From positions 1 to 64,000 of the forward strand of contig JAADJB010000015.1 in assembly GCA_013151035.1 (NCBI GenBank): DNA of 64,000 nt, read 5' to 3'. A program made the position numbers and the translations under genes. The notes under the pieces were generated by a model. That model was not told where the DNA came from and did no database searches. It saw nothing but the letters and a program-made list of their open reading frames with translations. The DNA comes from Gammaproteobacteria bacterium. GTDB lineage: Bacteria; Pseudomonadota; Gammaproteobacteria; JAADJB01. Shown here one piece after another: positions 37,204 through 47,527 of this stretch (positions are counted from its first letter, which is position 1; each line of letters opens with the position of its first letter).

Positions 37204-38445
37204 TTAACGTAAATAATTAAATAAAGATAGACCTTGAATACGGATATAAGACTGTTGAGCCGCCTGCAAGGATATCATTCGTTGGTTCATCTCACTGACA
37301 ACCTTAGCAAAATCAACGTCTTGCAATGAGGACATCACCTCTCTATAATTAAGCAAGGCATCCTCATTAATGTTCTCCTGCATATCAACCGCACCCATGC
37401 GTGAACCCACCTGACCGCGAAATTCCAGCAGATTATCCATCGCCTGATCAAGATCCTCAATACTATTGCTGACCTGGCCATACATCTGTGAAAAATTAGT
37501 CGGAGTCACTGGGTTACTCTCAAGCGCAGTAATCAGGTTTTGCACCGTGGCAAATACACTTTGATTGGTACTTGTCGCAACAGTAAAGGTATCACCGTCT
37601 ACCGGTGTTCCGGTGATACTCAGATCAACCCCATTAAATTGTATGCTCTGCCCCGCGACAAAATCCGGCGCATCATCAACAGGGTCATTTGGTAATGCTG
37701 GAATCAACTGCCCGGAGCTGGCACCATCAACACGATACGCCAATGCTCCGCTACTATTGGTCACCATAGTAATAGTAATATCATCAGGTGTATAGGTACC
37801 ATAATCGATCACACTACCGATACCAATAACCCCGGTACCTGTGTTCGCGGTATTTGCTTTGGTTACAAATTGACCATTACCATTACGAATATTCATCAAC
37901 ACCGCATCACCGGAATCACCCGCAACAATCTGCCGCTCTTCTGAAACCTGCAAGAAACGCTGTCCTTGATCGCCGTTATAACTCACCAGCGCATTGCTAC
38001 CGACCGAGAAAGGCTGCGTTTGTGAGCTATAACCGGAAAAGAGGTAATTACCATCACTATCTTTACTATTTGCCAGTGAGACCAGATCCTCGCGTAATGA
38101 GCGCAGTTCCTGGGCAATGGTTGCCCGGTCAGAGGATGAGAGGGTTGCGTTATTAGCGCTCAGAGCCAGTTCGCGTACTCGTTGCAGGTTATTACCCATG
38201 CCTTCCAGTATGGTCTCTTCATAAGATAGACGCGAATTAACGTAACCAATATTACGCTGAAATTGTTCGGTCGACTGTATCCTTTCTTCAAACTGTAAAA
38301 CTCTGGCACTGGACAAAGGGTCTTCCGAGGGATTCAGGATACGTTGCCCCGAGGATAATTGTTGCTGAATCCTCGATAACTCCACCTGATTCTTTTGAAT
38401 CGCTGAGACACCTTGGTTATTCAATGCGGCTGTCGAGATTCTCAT
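37204..38445 (-). CDS. flgL: Hook-filament junction protein FlgL (HAP3)
   Basis: 413 residues with flagellin-like ends: 'QLSSGQRILNPSEDPLSSAR' at the N-terminus and 'INEDALLNYREVMSSLQDVD' to 'LQAAQQSYIRIQGLSLFNYL' at the C-terminus. It joins hook to filament above FlgK. It is the last gene of the flgB-L run, 3 bp after flgK. Confidence 0.95.
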   Translation of the reverse strand: MRISTAALNNQGVSAIQKNQVELSRIQQQLSSGQRILNPSEDPLSSARVLQFEERIQSTEQFQRNIGYVNSRLSYEETILEGMGNNLQRVRELALSANNATLSSSDRATIAQELRSLREDLVSLANSKDSDGNYLFSGYSSQTQPFSVGSNALVSYNGDQGQRFLQVSEERQIVAGDSGDAVLMNIRNGNGQFVTKANTANTGTGVIGIGSVIDYGTYTPDDITITMVTNSSGALAYRVDGASSGQLIPALPNDPVDDAPDFVAGQSIQFNGVDLSITGTPVDGDTFTVATSTNQSVFATVQNLITALESNPVTPTNFSQMYGQVSNSIEDLDQAMDNLLEFRGQVGSRMGAVDMQENINEDALLNYREVMSSLQDVDFAKVVSEMNQRMISLQAAQQSYIRIQGLSLFNYLR

Positions 38446-38448
38446 AGT

Positions 38449-40347
38449 CTACCTCCGTGCCATACTCAGAATCGTCTGGAACAATGTATCGGATATGGAT
38501 ACCACCTGTGCCGCCGCTTGATACGCCTGTTGAAAACGCACCAGATCAGCTGCTTCTTCATCCAGGTTAACACCGGATACCGCACTACGCGCCTCCTGAG
38601 CTCGATCCAGCATAGCCGTTTGTGCCTCTTTAGCCAACTGTGACAAACGTGTCTTTGAACCAATATCAGCCAACATGGATGAATAGGCACCACCAATACT
38701 GTTAAGACCATTATCCAGCATACGTGTATTTTGCAATGCAGCTAGCGATAACATATTCCGATTATCGCCGGTACCGCCGGTATTGTTCTGCACGGTAAAG
38801 GTATCACCCGCTGCCGGGACTCCACTAATAGTCACCTGCCAACCATTCTGGCTAATCACACCCGAGGCAGGAAGGGCCTGATTAGCCCCCCCATTAATGG
38901 TATAGGTCGTGGCATTGGAAAAAAGTATATTCGCAGTTGTTAATACATTAGCGTTTGCAATATCAGTAATCGCACCCGAAGAGATACCGGCATTGCTGGT
39001 ATTAGCACTAGCAGAAGATGTTCGTATCGGGACAGCGGCCGCAATCTCTCTGACATCACGCAGTGCAACCGAGATATTCGTTGCGGCATTACGTGTTGGA
39101 CGAATCAGGAAACTATCTCCGGCACGAATATCAGTACCACCCGCCAGCGATATGGAAAAACCATCCGTCGTCGTCACATCAATAGGCAAACCAGCAGAGC
39201 TTGTTACCACTGAACTATCGGATAAACGCGTCAGTGTATACAGACTACCGTTATAATCCAGACGATAATCGCTCACCGTCAACATATCAGTATCGGTAAT
39301 ACTTATCCCCAGATCATAACTGCCTTTATTATTGATATTGGATATCGCAACTCCGGCATCAACCCCCGAGAAAAAATTACTACCAATAACCCCATCCAGC
39401 GACATACCATCGGCATGTTGTGCATTAAAGGCAGCTCCCAGCACCGTTGCCATCCGCCCCAGGGCATTATAGGAGGGATCCAGCACCTCATTTTTAAACC
39501 GCAACAGACCTGCCATGCTACCACCGCTAATCTGACTAGTGATTGAGGATGTGCTGACACCATTATCAAAAACAATATCGACACCCGAGGTATCAAAGGC
39601 ATCATCACTCACACCGAGGAGATTGGAGCGGTCACCCACCACCAGTCCCTGACCACTACCAACAAACACATTAACCGAACCATCCGCCTGTTCCAGAATA
39701 CGAACCGATACACTTTCCGATATTCGTTCAATCAATAAATCCCGCTGATCAATCAGATCATTAGGTAAATTATCACTGGCAAGCCCGAATGAAGAGGATA
39801 TTTGTTTGTTTAATTGCGCAACCGATTCAGCATAGATATTAATATCATTAACCGCACTGCTTATCGCTAACTTAACATCTTCCTTCAAGCCCTGCATATA
39901 GGAATCAAGACTATTAAAGCGGTTCACTAGACCTTCTGCATCCGACATCATCACATAACGTTCGGATAAGGTCGATGGATTATTAGAGACCGCCTGTACT
40001 GAATTAAAAAAAGAATTCAATGCCCCGTTCATACCAATACTGGCATCGGATAGTGAATCACTCACCCTGGATGCAAAGGCATTATAGGCACTATATTCTG
40101 CACTCGAAGAGATGTTAACACGCACTTCCTTAACCAGGTAATCATCGTATACCCGCTCAATCGAATCAACACCCACACCTCTGCCAACATAACCGGCACC
40201 AGTGTACTGCGAAGGCAAGGTCGTTAACCTGACCTGCTGTCGACTATAACCCTCAGTATTAACGTTACTGATGTTATTACCCGTGGTGGACAATGCCGAC
40301 TGGAATGCCTTAAGCCCCGTTAAACCTGTACCCAGTAAATCACTCAT
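38449..40347 (-). CDS. flgK: Hook-filament junction protein FlgK (HAP1)
   Basis: 632 residues starting 'GTGLTGLKAFQSALSTTGNN' with the rod/hook ANN motif 'ISNVNTEGYSRQQV', and ending 'VNLDEEAADLVRFQQAYQAA', both diagnostic of FlgK. The middle holds Ser/Thr-rich surface domains. The start overlaps the flgJ stop by 4 bp. Confidence 0.96.
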   Translation of the reverse strand: MSDLLGTGLTGLKAFQSALSTTGNNISNVNTEGYSRQQVRLTTLPSQYTGAGYVGRGVGVDSIERVYDDYLVKEVRVNISSSAEYSAYNAFASRVSDSLSDASIGMNGALNSFFNSVQAVSNNPSTLSERYVMMSDAEGLVNRFNSLDSYMQGLKEDVKLAISSAVNDINIYAESVAQLNKQISSSFGLASDNLPNDLIDQRDLLIERISESVSVRILEQADGSVNVFVGSGQGLVVGDRSNLLGVSDDAFDTSGVDIVFDNGVSTSSITSQISGGSMAGLLRFKNEVLDPSYNALGRMATVLGAAFNAQHADGMSLDGVIGSNFFSGVDAGVAISNINNKGSYDLGISITDTDMLTVSDYRLDYNGSLYTLTRLSDSSVVTSSAGLPIDVTTTDGFSISLAGGTDIRAGDSFLIRPTRNAATNISVALRDVREIAAAVPIRTSSASANTSNAGISSGAITDIANANVLTTANILFSNATTYTINGGANQALPASGVISQNGWQVTISGVPAAGDTFTVQNNTGGTGDNRNMLSLAALQNTRMLDNGLNSIGGAYSSMLADIGSKTRLSQLAKEAQTAMLDRAQEARSAVSGVNLDEEAADLVRFQQAYQAAAQVVSISDTLFQTILSMARR

Positions 40348-40775
40348 TGCCCAACACCCGATTTATCTGTATTAAGTAAAAACTCAGTAGCTGGTGGAGT
40401 ATCTTTAGCAACAGTTTGATAGGCCGTCACAGCATCGGTACGTCCCTGATTAGTAATACCGGAAAAACGACCACTCAATTGGTTGACCAGCATATCTGAA
40501 ATACCAATACCCTTACCACTGGTAAACTCCATCGAGATCTGTTTATCAAACATCCCTTGATAAAGTTTACTTTGATCATTATCGAACAGCCCACCCTTTT
40601 CAGTGGCATCACGCATACTCTTTAACATCATCTGCACAAACATTGCCTCAAACTGATCGGCAACCTCACGCACAGCCTCTGGATCATTATCACGCACCCT
40701 ACCACGCAGTTCCGTCAAACTATTAAAGTCTGTATAAACCGCTGGTGATGTATTAATGGGTGATGACATAGTCAA
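40344..40775 (-). CDS. flgJ: Rod-capping protein FlgJ, single-domain form
   Basis: 143 residues. 'VADQFEAMFVQMMLKSMRDA' is the FlgJ N-terminal rod-cap domain. The C-terminal muramidase domain of enteric FlgJ is missing, so a separate peptidoglycan hydrolase must open the wall for the rod. It lies between flgI and flgK. Confidence 0.92.
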   Translation of the reverse strand: MTMSSPINTSPAVYTDFNSLTELRGRVRDNDPEAVREVADQFEAMFVQMMLKSMRDATEKGGLFDNDQSKLYQGMFDKQISMEFTSGKGIGISDMLVNQLSGRFSGITNQGRTDAVTAYQTVAKDTPPATEFLLNTDKSGVGQ

Positions 40776-40788
40776 TAATTCCTTAAAC

Positions 40789-41898
40789 CTATAATATGAT
40801 CAATTCGGCATGCAAGGCACCCGCTTGTTTCAGCGCCTCAAGAATTGCCACCAAATCACTTGGTGCAGCACCTACTTGATTAACTGCCTGTACAATATCA
40901 TTTAAACTGACACCTGGATCAAACAAGAACATCCGGCTCCCTCCTTCAGCAACCGTCAACTCGCTATCCGGAACCAGTTCTGTTGTACCAGAAGAAAATG
41001 CACCCGGCTGACTCACTGTTGGGTTTTCACTCACTGTAACCGTCATACTGCCATGCGCAATAGCAACGGGTGATACACGCACATAACTACTAATCACTAC
41101 CGTTCCCGTTCTGGAATTAACAATTACACGCGCCGCTGAATCACCCGGTGTCAACGTAATATTTTCAACAAAGGATGTAAATGCAACCCGTTGGCCAATA
41201 TCCCGAGGCAGATTCAAGCGTACAGACGCCGCATCAATCGATTTTGCCGTACCCTCACCAAGGGCAGCATTAATACTCACCGCCAATCGCGTTGCCGTGG
41301 TAAAGTCAGGCCTGTTCAGATTCAGAACCAGAGAGTCGCCCAAGGCAAAGGCATTCGGTACCATGCGTTCTATCGATGCACCATTAGGGATGCGACCCAC
41401 ACTGGGCACATTCACCGTAATCTTGGATCCATCACCACCCGAAGCACTCAGGCCACCCACCACCAGGTTACCCTGGGAGATGGCGTAGACCTTGCCATCA
41501 ATAGCCTTCAACGGTGTCATTAACAAAGTCCCACCACGCAAACTCTTGGCATTACCCATTGAGGATACTGTGACATCAATAGTTTGTCCGATCTTGGCAA
41601 ATGCCGGCAGGTCTGCATGCACGGCTACAGCCGCAATATTCTTTACCTGTGGAACTTCATCCGGTGGCATCGTTATTCCAAACTGGGATAACATATTTCT
41701 CATACTCTGAATGGTAAAAGGTGTCTGAGTGGTTTGATCACCGGTACCATTCAAGCCCACAACAAGACCATAACCAATCAACTGATTACTACGCAGACCT
41801 GCAATGCGGGTTAAGTCCTTAACACGTTCTGCATTCGAGACCGATGAAACTACCGACAGGATAAATATCAACAATACATTCAGTATATTTTTTTTCAT
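40789..41898 (-). CDS. flgI: Flagellar P-ring protein FlgI
   Basis: The periplasmic P-ring subunit around the rod; 369 residues from the chosen ATG with signal peptide '[20 protein letters not shown]' ending SNA. '[20 protein letters not shown]' and '[20 protein letters not shown]' are conserved. An earlier ATG directly after the flgH stop would put six extra residues (MGDGVI) before the signal peptide, so it is rejected. Confidence 0.95.
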   Translation of the reverse strand: MKKNILNVLLIFILSVVSSVSNAERVKDLTRIAGLRSNQLIGYGLVVGLNGTGDQTTQTPFTIQSMRNMLSQFGITMPPDEVPQVKNIAAVAVHADLPAFAKIGQTIDVTVSSMGNAKSLRGGTLLMTPLKAIDGKVYAISQGNLVVGGLSASGGDGSKITVNVPSVGRIPNGASIERMVPNAFALGDSLVLNLNRPDFTTATRLAVSINAALGEGTAKSIDAASVRLNLPRDIGQRVAFTSFVENITLTPGDSAARVIVNSRTGTVVISSYVRVSPVAIAHGSMTVTVSENPTVSQPGAFSSGTTELVPDSELTVAEGGSRMFLFDPGVSLNDIVQAVNQVGAAPSDLVAILEALKQAGALHAELIIL

Positions 41899-41916
41899 GA
41901 TTACACCGTCACCCAT

Positions 41917-42621
41917 TCAAAAAGGAGAGATCACGCTGATAAAAAATCGCGCCAACCATCCCATCGCATTGGAGTCATTCACTGCACCCTTCCCTGCATA
42001 AGTAATCCTGGCATCGGCTAACTGACTTGAGTTAATAGTATTGTATGGTGAAATATCCACTACTCGCACGATGCCGGCTATCTGTATATATTCATCACCC
42101 TGATTTAAGGTCAACCACTTCTCACCCTTAACCATCAGATTTCCATGCGGCAACACCTCCACCACCATCACTGAGATACTACCCGTCAAACTATTACTCT
42201 GACTGCTATCACCAGTACCTTCAAATTCAGTCGATGAAGCCATGTTGGTACCAAGATTACTGCTTCTACCTTTTGCATTAGGCAAGCCCGGCGTATCAAA
42301 ACGAAGACCAGCACCTAGCAAGGTGGGGTTAGTCAGGCTTGAATCATTAGTACGGCTAATTGCCGTACTGGTCTGTTTACTGGCATTTGTTCTCTCTGAT
42401 AACAACACCGTCAGGATATCACCCACACGACGCGCCTTAACATCCTCAAACAAAACCAGCTCATGCCCAGCCTGATACAGACTCCCGGCCACCGGTGGTG
42501 GAACCTGTTTTTCCTTCGGGTAAACCGGACGATAATCGGCAACCTTTGGTGGATTAGCGACACAGGCGCCTAGTGCCAGAAAAAGCATCAATAAAAATAA
42601 TCTATATATAAGATTATTCAT
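41917..42621 (-). CDS. flgH: Flagellar L-ring protein FlgH
   Basis: An outer-membrane lipoprotein forming the L-ring. The 234-residue product has a lipobox (LALGAC) after its hydrophobic signal, then 'GSLYQAGHELVLFEDVKARR' and 'VGDILTVLLSERTNASKQT'. The second of two tandem ATGs is favoured by spacing from AGAGG. It sits between flgG and flgI. Confidence 0.95.
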   Translation of the reverse strand: MNNLIYRLFLLMLFLALGACVANPPKVADYRPVYPKEKQVPPPVAGSLYQAGHELVLFEDVKARRVGDILTVLLSERTNASKQTSTAISRTNDSSLTNPTLLGAGLRFDTPGLPNAKGRSSNLGTNMASSTEFEGTGDSSQSNSLTGSISVMVVEVLPHGNLMVKGEKWLTLNQGDEYIQIAGIVRVVDISPYNTINSSQLADARITYAGKGAVNDSNAMGWLARFFISVISPF

Positions 42622-42629
42622 CATAGCCT

Positions 42630-43415
42630 CTAGAGATTATTACTCATATACTGCAACATTCTGTCTGAGGTGGAGATCGCCTTGGCATTCATCTCATAAC
42701 CACGCTGAGCCTCAATCATATTAACCAGTTCTTCAACCACATTTACATTGGATGATTCCAGTGATCCCTGTTGAACAGTACCCATACCTGCCAAGCCAGG
42801 GTTACCTGTTTGAGGAGTACCGCTGGCAGCCGACTCAATATATAAATTTTGCCCGACCGATTGCAGCCCGGCAGGATTGACAAAATCCGCCAACTGCAAG
42901 GTACCGAGCTGAGTCGGTGCAGCACTCCCCGGAACACGCACAGAAACCGTGCCATCATCACCGATAGTAATACTTTGTGCATCTGTCGGAATCGTTACTG
43001 CAGGCTGTATCACATAACCACTTGAGGTCACCACCTGACCGGTAGAATCAATCTGCATGGTACCATCGCGGGTATAGGCCAGGCTTCCATCCGGCATCAA
43101 GACCTGTAAAAAACCACGGCCAACAACGGCAACATCCAGGCTATTATTAGTCTGTACAATATTACCCTGAGTATGTATCTTTTCTGTTGCCACGGTTCTA
43201 ACACCCGTACCTAATTGCAAACCGGAAGGAAACTGTGTACTTTGTGATGACTGCGCACCCACCTGACGGACATTTTGATACAACAGATCCTCAAAGATAC
43301 CTCGACTCTTCTTGAAGCCGGTTGTATTAACATTTGCCAGATTATTCGAGATCACAGCCATTCTTGTCTGCTGCGAATCCAACCCTGTTTTTGCCACCCA
43401 TAATGCCTGATTCAT
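42630..43415 (-). CDS. flgG: Distal rod protein FlgG
   Basis: 261 residues; '[20 protein letters not shown]' then '[20 protein letters not shown]' and '[12 protein letters not shown]'. The C-terminus '[20 protein letters not shown]' is characteristic of FlgG. It builds the distal rod. Confidence 0.96.
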   Translation of the reverse strand: MNQALWVAKTGLDSQQTRMAVISNNLANVNTTGFKKSRGIFEDLLYQNVRQVGAQSSQSTQFPSGLQLGTGVRTVATEKIHTQGNIVQTNNSLDVAVVGRGFLQVLMPDGSLAYTRDGTMQIDSTGQVVTSSGYVIQPAVTIPTDAQSITIGDDGTVSVRVPGSAAPTQLGTLQLADFVNPAGLQSVGQNLYIESAASGTPQTGNPGLAGMGTVQQGSLESSNVNVVEELVNMIEAQRGYEMNAKAISTSDRMLQYMSNNL

Positions 43416-43447
43416 ATCACTAATCCTCTACTCTCTTTCAGGAACTT

Positions 43448-44185
43448 CTAGTTCCCCATACGCAACTGTTTTGTCGATGCCTGATCATTCTCTTTTGCGG
43501 TTTCAAGCACCTTCATTTGCACTTCAAACTGCCGGGCTAATTCAATCATATTCACCATCGCGCTCACCGCATTAACATTACTGCTTTCAAGCGAACCACT
43601 CATCACGCTAACGCTTGCATCTGAAGCCAGAGCCTCACCGTTACGGGTCCGAAAGTTACCATCAACAGACTTGAATAATTCATTATCCTGCGGATTAACT
43701 AACTTGATACGACCAATCTTTGCCATCTCATTAGCCGGTTGACCCAATGGTCGAATAGTAATGGTGCCATCATTACCCACCTCCATTTTTTCATAAGGCG
43801 GTATAATCAGTGGCCCACTATCACCCAACACAGGGTCACCTGCTACTGTGGTTAACAGCCCCGAACTGGAGATACGAAAATTACCGGCACGAGTATAGGC
43901 CTCTGAACCATCAGCCGACTGAATCGCCATCCAGCCTTCACCACTAACCGCCATATCCAGTTGACGACCGGTCGATTGCAATGAACCCTGATTAAAATTA
44001 ACAGCACCATCACCACCCGATGGATAGATACGTGTTGCTGAACTTGATGCCTTATCCGTGGTATAAACCATCAAATCTTCACGAAAACCCGTGGTGCTGA
44101 TATTCGCCAGATTATTACTATTCACCCGTTGCGACTGCATTATCTGATTAGCTCGATAAGCCGCCAGGTACATCACGCGATCCAT
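43448..44185 (-). CDS. flgF: Proximal rod protein FlgF
   Basis: 245 residues; 'MDRVMYLAAYRANQIMQSQR' and 'NSNNLANISTTGFREDLMVY' at the N-terminus, 'SAMVNMIELARQFEVQMKVL' at the C-terminus, matching FlgF. It lies between flgE and flgG. Confidence 0.94.
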   Translation of the reverse strand: MDRVMYLAAYRANQIMQSQRVNSNNLANISTTGFREDLMVYTTDKASSSATRIYPSGGDGAVNFNQGSLQSTGRQLDMAVSGEGWMAIQSADGSEAYTRAGNFRISSSGLLTTVAGDPVLGDSGPLIIPPYEKMEVGNDGTITIRPLGQPANEMAKIGRIKLVNPQDNELFKSVDGNFRTRNGEALASDASVSVMSGSLESSNVNAVSAMVNMIELARQFEVQMKVLETAKENDQASTKQLRMGN

Positions 44186-44202
44186 AACAAAACCCTCATC
44201 TA

Positions 44203-45816
44203 TTAACGAATATTAATAATCGTCTGGGTGACTGTATCTGCCGTGCTAATCACCTGGGCATTCGCCTGGAAATTACGCTGCGCAGTAATCATACTAATTA
44301 ATTGCTCGGTCAGATCCACATTGGATCCCTCCTGAGCACCCGACTGCATAGTGCCTAAACTGCCACTACCCGGAGCACCAACCAATGCCGTACCCGATTC
44401 AAAGGTCTCCGCCCAACTGGTATCACCAATCTGACGTAAACCTTGTACATTACTGAAAGTTGCCAATGCCACCTGACCCAAAGTACGAGTTTGACCATTG
44501 GTATAACGCGCCACAATCACACCCGTATCACTAAAATCAACACCACGTAAACGTCCGGTACTAAAACCATCCTGAGACAGATCAAATACACTAAAATCAC
44601 CACCGTATTGACTGGCGATCGAATAATCCAGATTCATATTCATCAAATCAGCACCACCACCTGGATTAAAGCCAGTGATGGAAACCGTAGAAGGAGGAAC
44701 GGGTGTCAACAATTCACCCGAGGTAGAAAAGGTTAGCTGATCACCAACCGGGTTACCGGAAATATCGACAGAACCCGCATTTTTCCCATCCAGATAGGTA
44801 TAACTTGCCCACTGATTAGGTGCGCCCTCTTTCCGAAAATAGACCGTCATCAAGTGCGGTGCACCTAGCGAATCATAAACCGTCAACGAGGTTGAATCGT
44901 TATAGGTGGTGGAACCTTCCGGATCAAATGTTGACTGAGCCGTACCATTGGAGGATGGTACCACTGAAGAAGCGTTAGCGACTGCTGACTGGGTTAAACC
45001 ACCGGTATTCATACTCAACACCTGCGTTCCTTGCAGACCACTAGCACCATCAGGATCCCAATTAAAATCAGCACTACTGGTAGTACCGATATCAATTGAT
45101 ACTGTGCCCGTATTGGCCTTGATTCCGCCAATCTGTAACTCAGCATCCCAAACATTATTCGCCCCCGAATAGGTATAAACAACGGTGGCAGTATTGTATA
45201 CATTACCGTAGGCATCATTTAAGGTGAAAGCAGATGAGGTCACAGGCGTATCCGCTGTCGATAACACCGGTAAAGTACCCAATGAAATAGCGGTTGATGC
45301 ATTCGCACCACCCGGTACGCTTGTATCAGCATCCATATTGACACCAACCAGCACACCGCCCGTTGCAGAAGGCGCAATATCCGCCGTATCTAACTGAAGA
45401 TCACCACGTGCCCCGGTAACATTGCCCAATAAATCGGGCAAATAGGCCGACAGACGATAACCCTGACTATTTCCCACGTAACCATCACGATCCACACCAA
45501 AACCACCGGCACGGGTATAGACATCAACACCATTATCATTCATCACAAAGAAACCCTGCCCACTAATGGCAAGATCCATATTATTCTCCGTGAAACTGAT
45601 GTTTCCCTGCGTAAACTGCTGGGTCACCGAAGACACCTGCACACCACTACCAATGGCATTAGATGAGGTACCCAAACTGGAAGCAGCATAAATATCAGAA
45701 AACTCCGCACGCGATTTCTTAAAACCGGTAGTGCTGGAGTTAGCAATATTATTAGCCGCAACACCCAACTCGGATGATGCAGAATTTAGTCCACTAAGTG
45801 CAATTCGAAAAGGCAT
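44203..45816 (-). CDS. flgE: Flagellar hook protein FlgE
   Basis: 537 residues; N-terminal 'ALSGLNSASSELGVAANNIA' and '[19 protein letters not shown]', C-terminal 'VDLTEQLISMITAQRNFQAN'. The length exceeds enteric FlgE (about 400), with extra central surface domains. It polymerises into the hook under FlgD. Confidence 0.96.
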   Translation of the reverse strand: MPFRIALSGLNSASSELGVAANNIANSSTTGFKKSRAEFSDIYAASSLGTSSNAIGSGVQVSSVTQQFTQGNISFTENNMDLAISGQGFFVMNDNGVDVYTRAGGFGVDRDGYVGNSQGYRLSAYLPDLLGNVTGARGDLQLDTADIAPSATGGVLVGVNMDADTSVPGGANASTAISLGTLPVLSTADTPVTSSAFTLNDAYGNVYNTATVVYTYSGANNVWDAELQIGGIKANTGTVSIDIGTTSSADFNWDPDGASGLQGTQVLSMNTGGLTQSAVANASSVVPSSNGTAQSTFDPEGSTTYNDSTSLTVYDSLGAPHLMTVYFRKEGAPNQWASYTYLDGKNAGSVDISGNPVGDQLTFSTSGELLTPVPPSTVSITGFNPGGGADLMNMNLDYSIASQYGGDFSVFDLSQDGFSTGRLRGVDFSDTGVIVARYTNGQTRTLGQVALATFSNVQGLRQIGDTSWAETFESGTALVGAPGSGSLGTMQSGAQEGSNVDLTEQLISMITAQRNFQANAQVISTADTVTQTIINIR

Positions 45817-45839
45817 ATCAATACTCCCTAAAAAAGGTT

Positions 45840-46517
45840 TTACATAATTTTACGTACTTCGGAGAAATCAGCTGATCGTCCTCCAGATAAATTAAGGGTA
45901 ATACTTCCCCCAGGATTCAGGTTCACACTATCAACCTCTGAGTTCGTGAGAACTTCTAATGATTCCGTTTTATCACCATAACTGGCTTGTGCTCGTAACA
46001 GGTAGGCACCCGCTGGAGCTCGACTACCATCATCCATAAGACCATCCCAGGAAAATGCCTGCTGCCCGCTCAACTGCGTTCCCATATTGATCGTCCTGAC
46101 CAACTGACCGGATTCATCATAAATGCTAACATTGACATCAGAACTGGCTGAAGGGACTTCAATAGCACCCTGCACCCCACCTGCTGCCCCTAATACACCG
46201 CTACCTGATGCCGTCATTACTGAACGACCCACCAGACCGGCGGCCTGAAAGGCCTGATTGGAATAGAGCGATTCACTTAGGCTGGCAAAAGATTCCTGCA
46301 AATCCTGAATCCCGGACACGGTTCCAAACTGTGCCATCTGTGACAGGAACTCACCATTTTCCATAGGTTTCATAGGATCCTGATTCTTTAACTGGGTTGT
46401 CATCAACTTGAGGAAATCCTCCTGACCCAATTTATCACTGGGGCCATCCTTTATTGCCAGGTCACGTTGTGACCTGAAACCTAATTGATCCAATGTCTGT
46501 GTATTGTTATTAATCAT
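45840..46517 (-). CDS. flgD: Hook-capping protein FlgD
   Basis: 225 residues; 'LGQEDFLKLMTTQLKNQDPM' and 'KPMENGEFLSQMAQFGTVSG' are the FlgD cap signature, followed by an FlgD Ig-like region ('GQQAFSWDGLMDDGSRAPAG') and a tudor-like end. It lies upstream of flgE. Confidence 0.95.
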   Translation of the reverse strand: MINNNTQTLDQLGFRSQRDLAIKDGPSDKLGQEDFLKLMTTQLKNQDPMKPMENGEFLSQMAQFGTVSGIQDLQESFASLSESLYSNQAFQAAGLVGRSVMTASGSGVLGAAGGVQGAIEVPSASSDVNVSIYDESGQLVRTINMGTQLSGQQAFSWDGLMDDGSRAPAGAYLLRAQASYGDKTESLEVLTNSEVDSVNLNPGGSITLNLSGGRSADFSEVRKIM

Positions 46518-46534
46518 AATTAACCCCTGTAGCC

Positions 46535-46921
46535 CTATTGTCCAAGACGTAAGGCACTCATTAACATCTGTTTGGTAGCATCCATTACTTCAACATTACC
46601 CTGATAATTTCTTGATGCCGAGATCATATTAACCATCTCATTCACCACACTAATGTTCGGACTAAAGACATTACCTTCTTCATTTGCCAACGGATGTCCT
46701 GGTTCATAACGCATCAATGGTGCATCCTGACTTTCAACCACATTAGCGACTGTGACACCTTTTAATGTGGATTCAAAAACAGGGTAGCGTGCCTTGTAGA
46801 CCTCTTCCGGCGTACCCGCAACAGTGTCTGCATTTGCCAGGTTACTGGCGGTAAGATTTAAACGAATCGACTGCGTGCTCATAGAAGAACCGGCAATACC
46901 AAATACATCAAATAATGACAT
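46535..46921 (-). CDS. flgC: Proximal rod protein FlgC
   Basis: 128 residues, slightly short for FlgC: 'GIAGSSMSTQSIRLNLTASN', 'NLANADTVAGTPEEVYKARY', and 'VNEMVNMISASRNYQGNVEV'. AAAGGAG precedes the ATG, 2 bp after flgB. Confidence 0.94.
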   Translation of the reverse strand: MSLFDVFGIAGSSMSTQSIRLNLTASNLANADTVAGTPEEVYKARYPVFESTLKGVTVANVVESQDAPLMRYEPGHPLANEEGNVFSPNISVVNEMVNMISASRNYQGNVEVMDATKQMLMSALRLGQ

Positions 46922-46923
46922 GC

Positions 46924-47334
46924 TTATTCTCCTTTAATTGCGCCCATCAAACCGCGAATACTGCCATTCAAAAAGGTCATCGTTGCTTGATATTGTATTG
47001 AATTTCTTGAAAATGCTGATTGCTCGATCTGGGTATTAACCGTATTACCATCAAGGGATTTCTGACTGGCCTCACGATAAAAAAGGCCATCTTTTGTTGA
47101 CGATACGAAAGGCAATGTCCCCAGATGTCCTGAACTGGTCGATTTCAACTTGATACCCGAATCACCTTGACCCCGCTGGGCATTCTTTAATGCCACCTTG
47201 AAATCCAGATCCTGAGCCTTGTAGCCAGGCGTGCTCCCATTAGCCAAATTACGCGCAAGGATCTCCGTACGACGCTCCTGTATAGCCAGGGCCTTGGTGT
47301 AGATACCTAATGTTGATTCAATACTTGCTGGCAT
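46924..47334 (-). CDS. flgB: Proximal rod protein FlgB
   Basis: 136 residues; 'ALAIQERRTEILARNLANGS' and 'TPGYKAQDLDFKVALKNA' are FlgB hallmarks, with the C-terminal 'YQATMTFLNGSIRGLMGAI'. It is the first gene of the rod-hook operon and is preceded by a sigma-54 promoter and an AGAGG ribosome site. Confidence 0.94.
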   Translation of the reverse strand: MPASIESTLGIYTKALAIQERRTEILARNLANGSTPGYKAQDLDFKVALKNAQRGQGDSGIKLKSTSSGHLGTLPFVSSTKDGLFYREASQKSLDGNTVNTQIEQSAFSRNSIQYQATMTFLNGSIRGLMGAIKGE

Positions 47335-47365
47335 AACAACCTCTGATTAACGATGTATCAGATCA

Positions 47366-47382
47366 TGCAATGCCTATGCCAA
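47366..47382 (-). promoter_or_regulatory. Sigma-54 promoter of the flgB operon
   Basis: On the minus strand TTGGCATAGGCATTGCA fits the -24/-12 consensus TGGCAC-N5-TTGCA, with GG and GC 10 bp apart. The predicted start site is about 20 bp before the flgB ATG. It implies control by an FlrC/FleR-type activator. Confidence 0.8.
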
Positions 47383-47527
47383 CAAAAACAACCGAATGAT
47401 AAACAAGGAGTTAAATGATAAAAAAGAGTATAGAAGAAAGGATGTGGCAAAAAACCGCCACCACAACGGCAATAAAAAACCATTGTTATTTTATTAAATA
47501 AAAGGGGCTAAGCCACTGAATATTGGA

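Noticed and set aside
47395-47527. Terminator between cheR and flgB
   Set aside because: There are T runs, but the stems are only 3-4 bp; not convincing.
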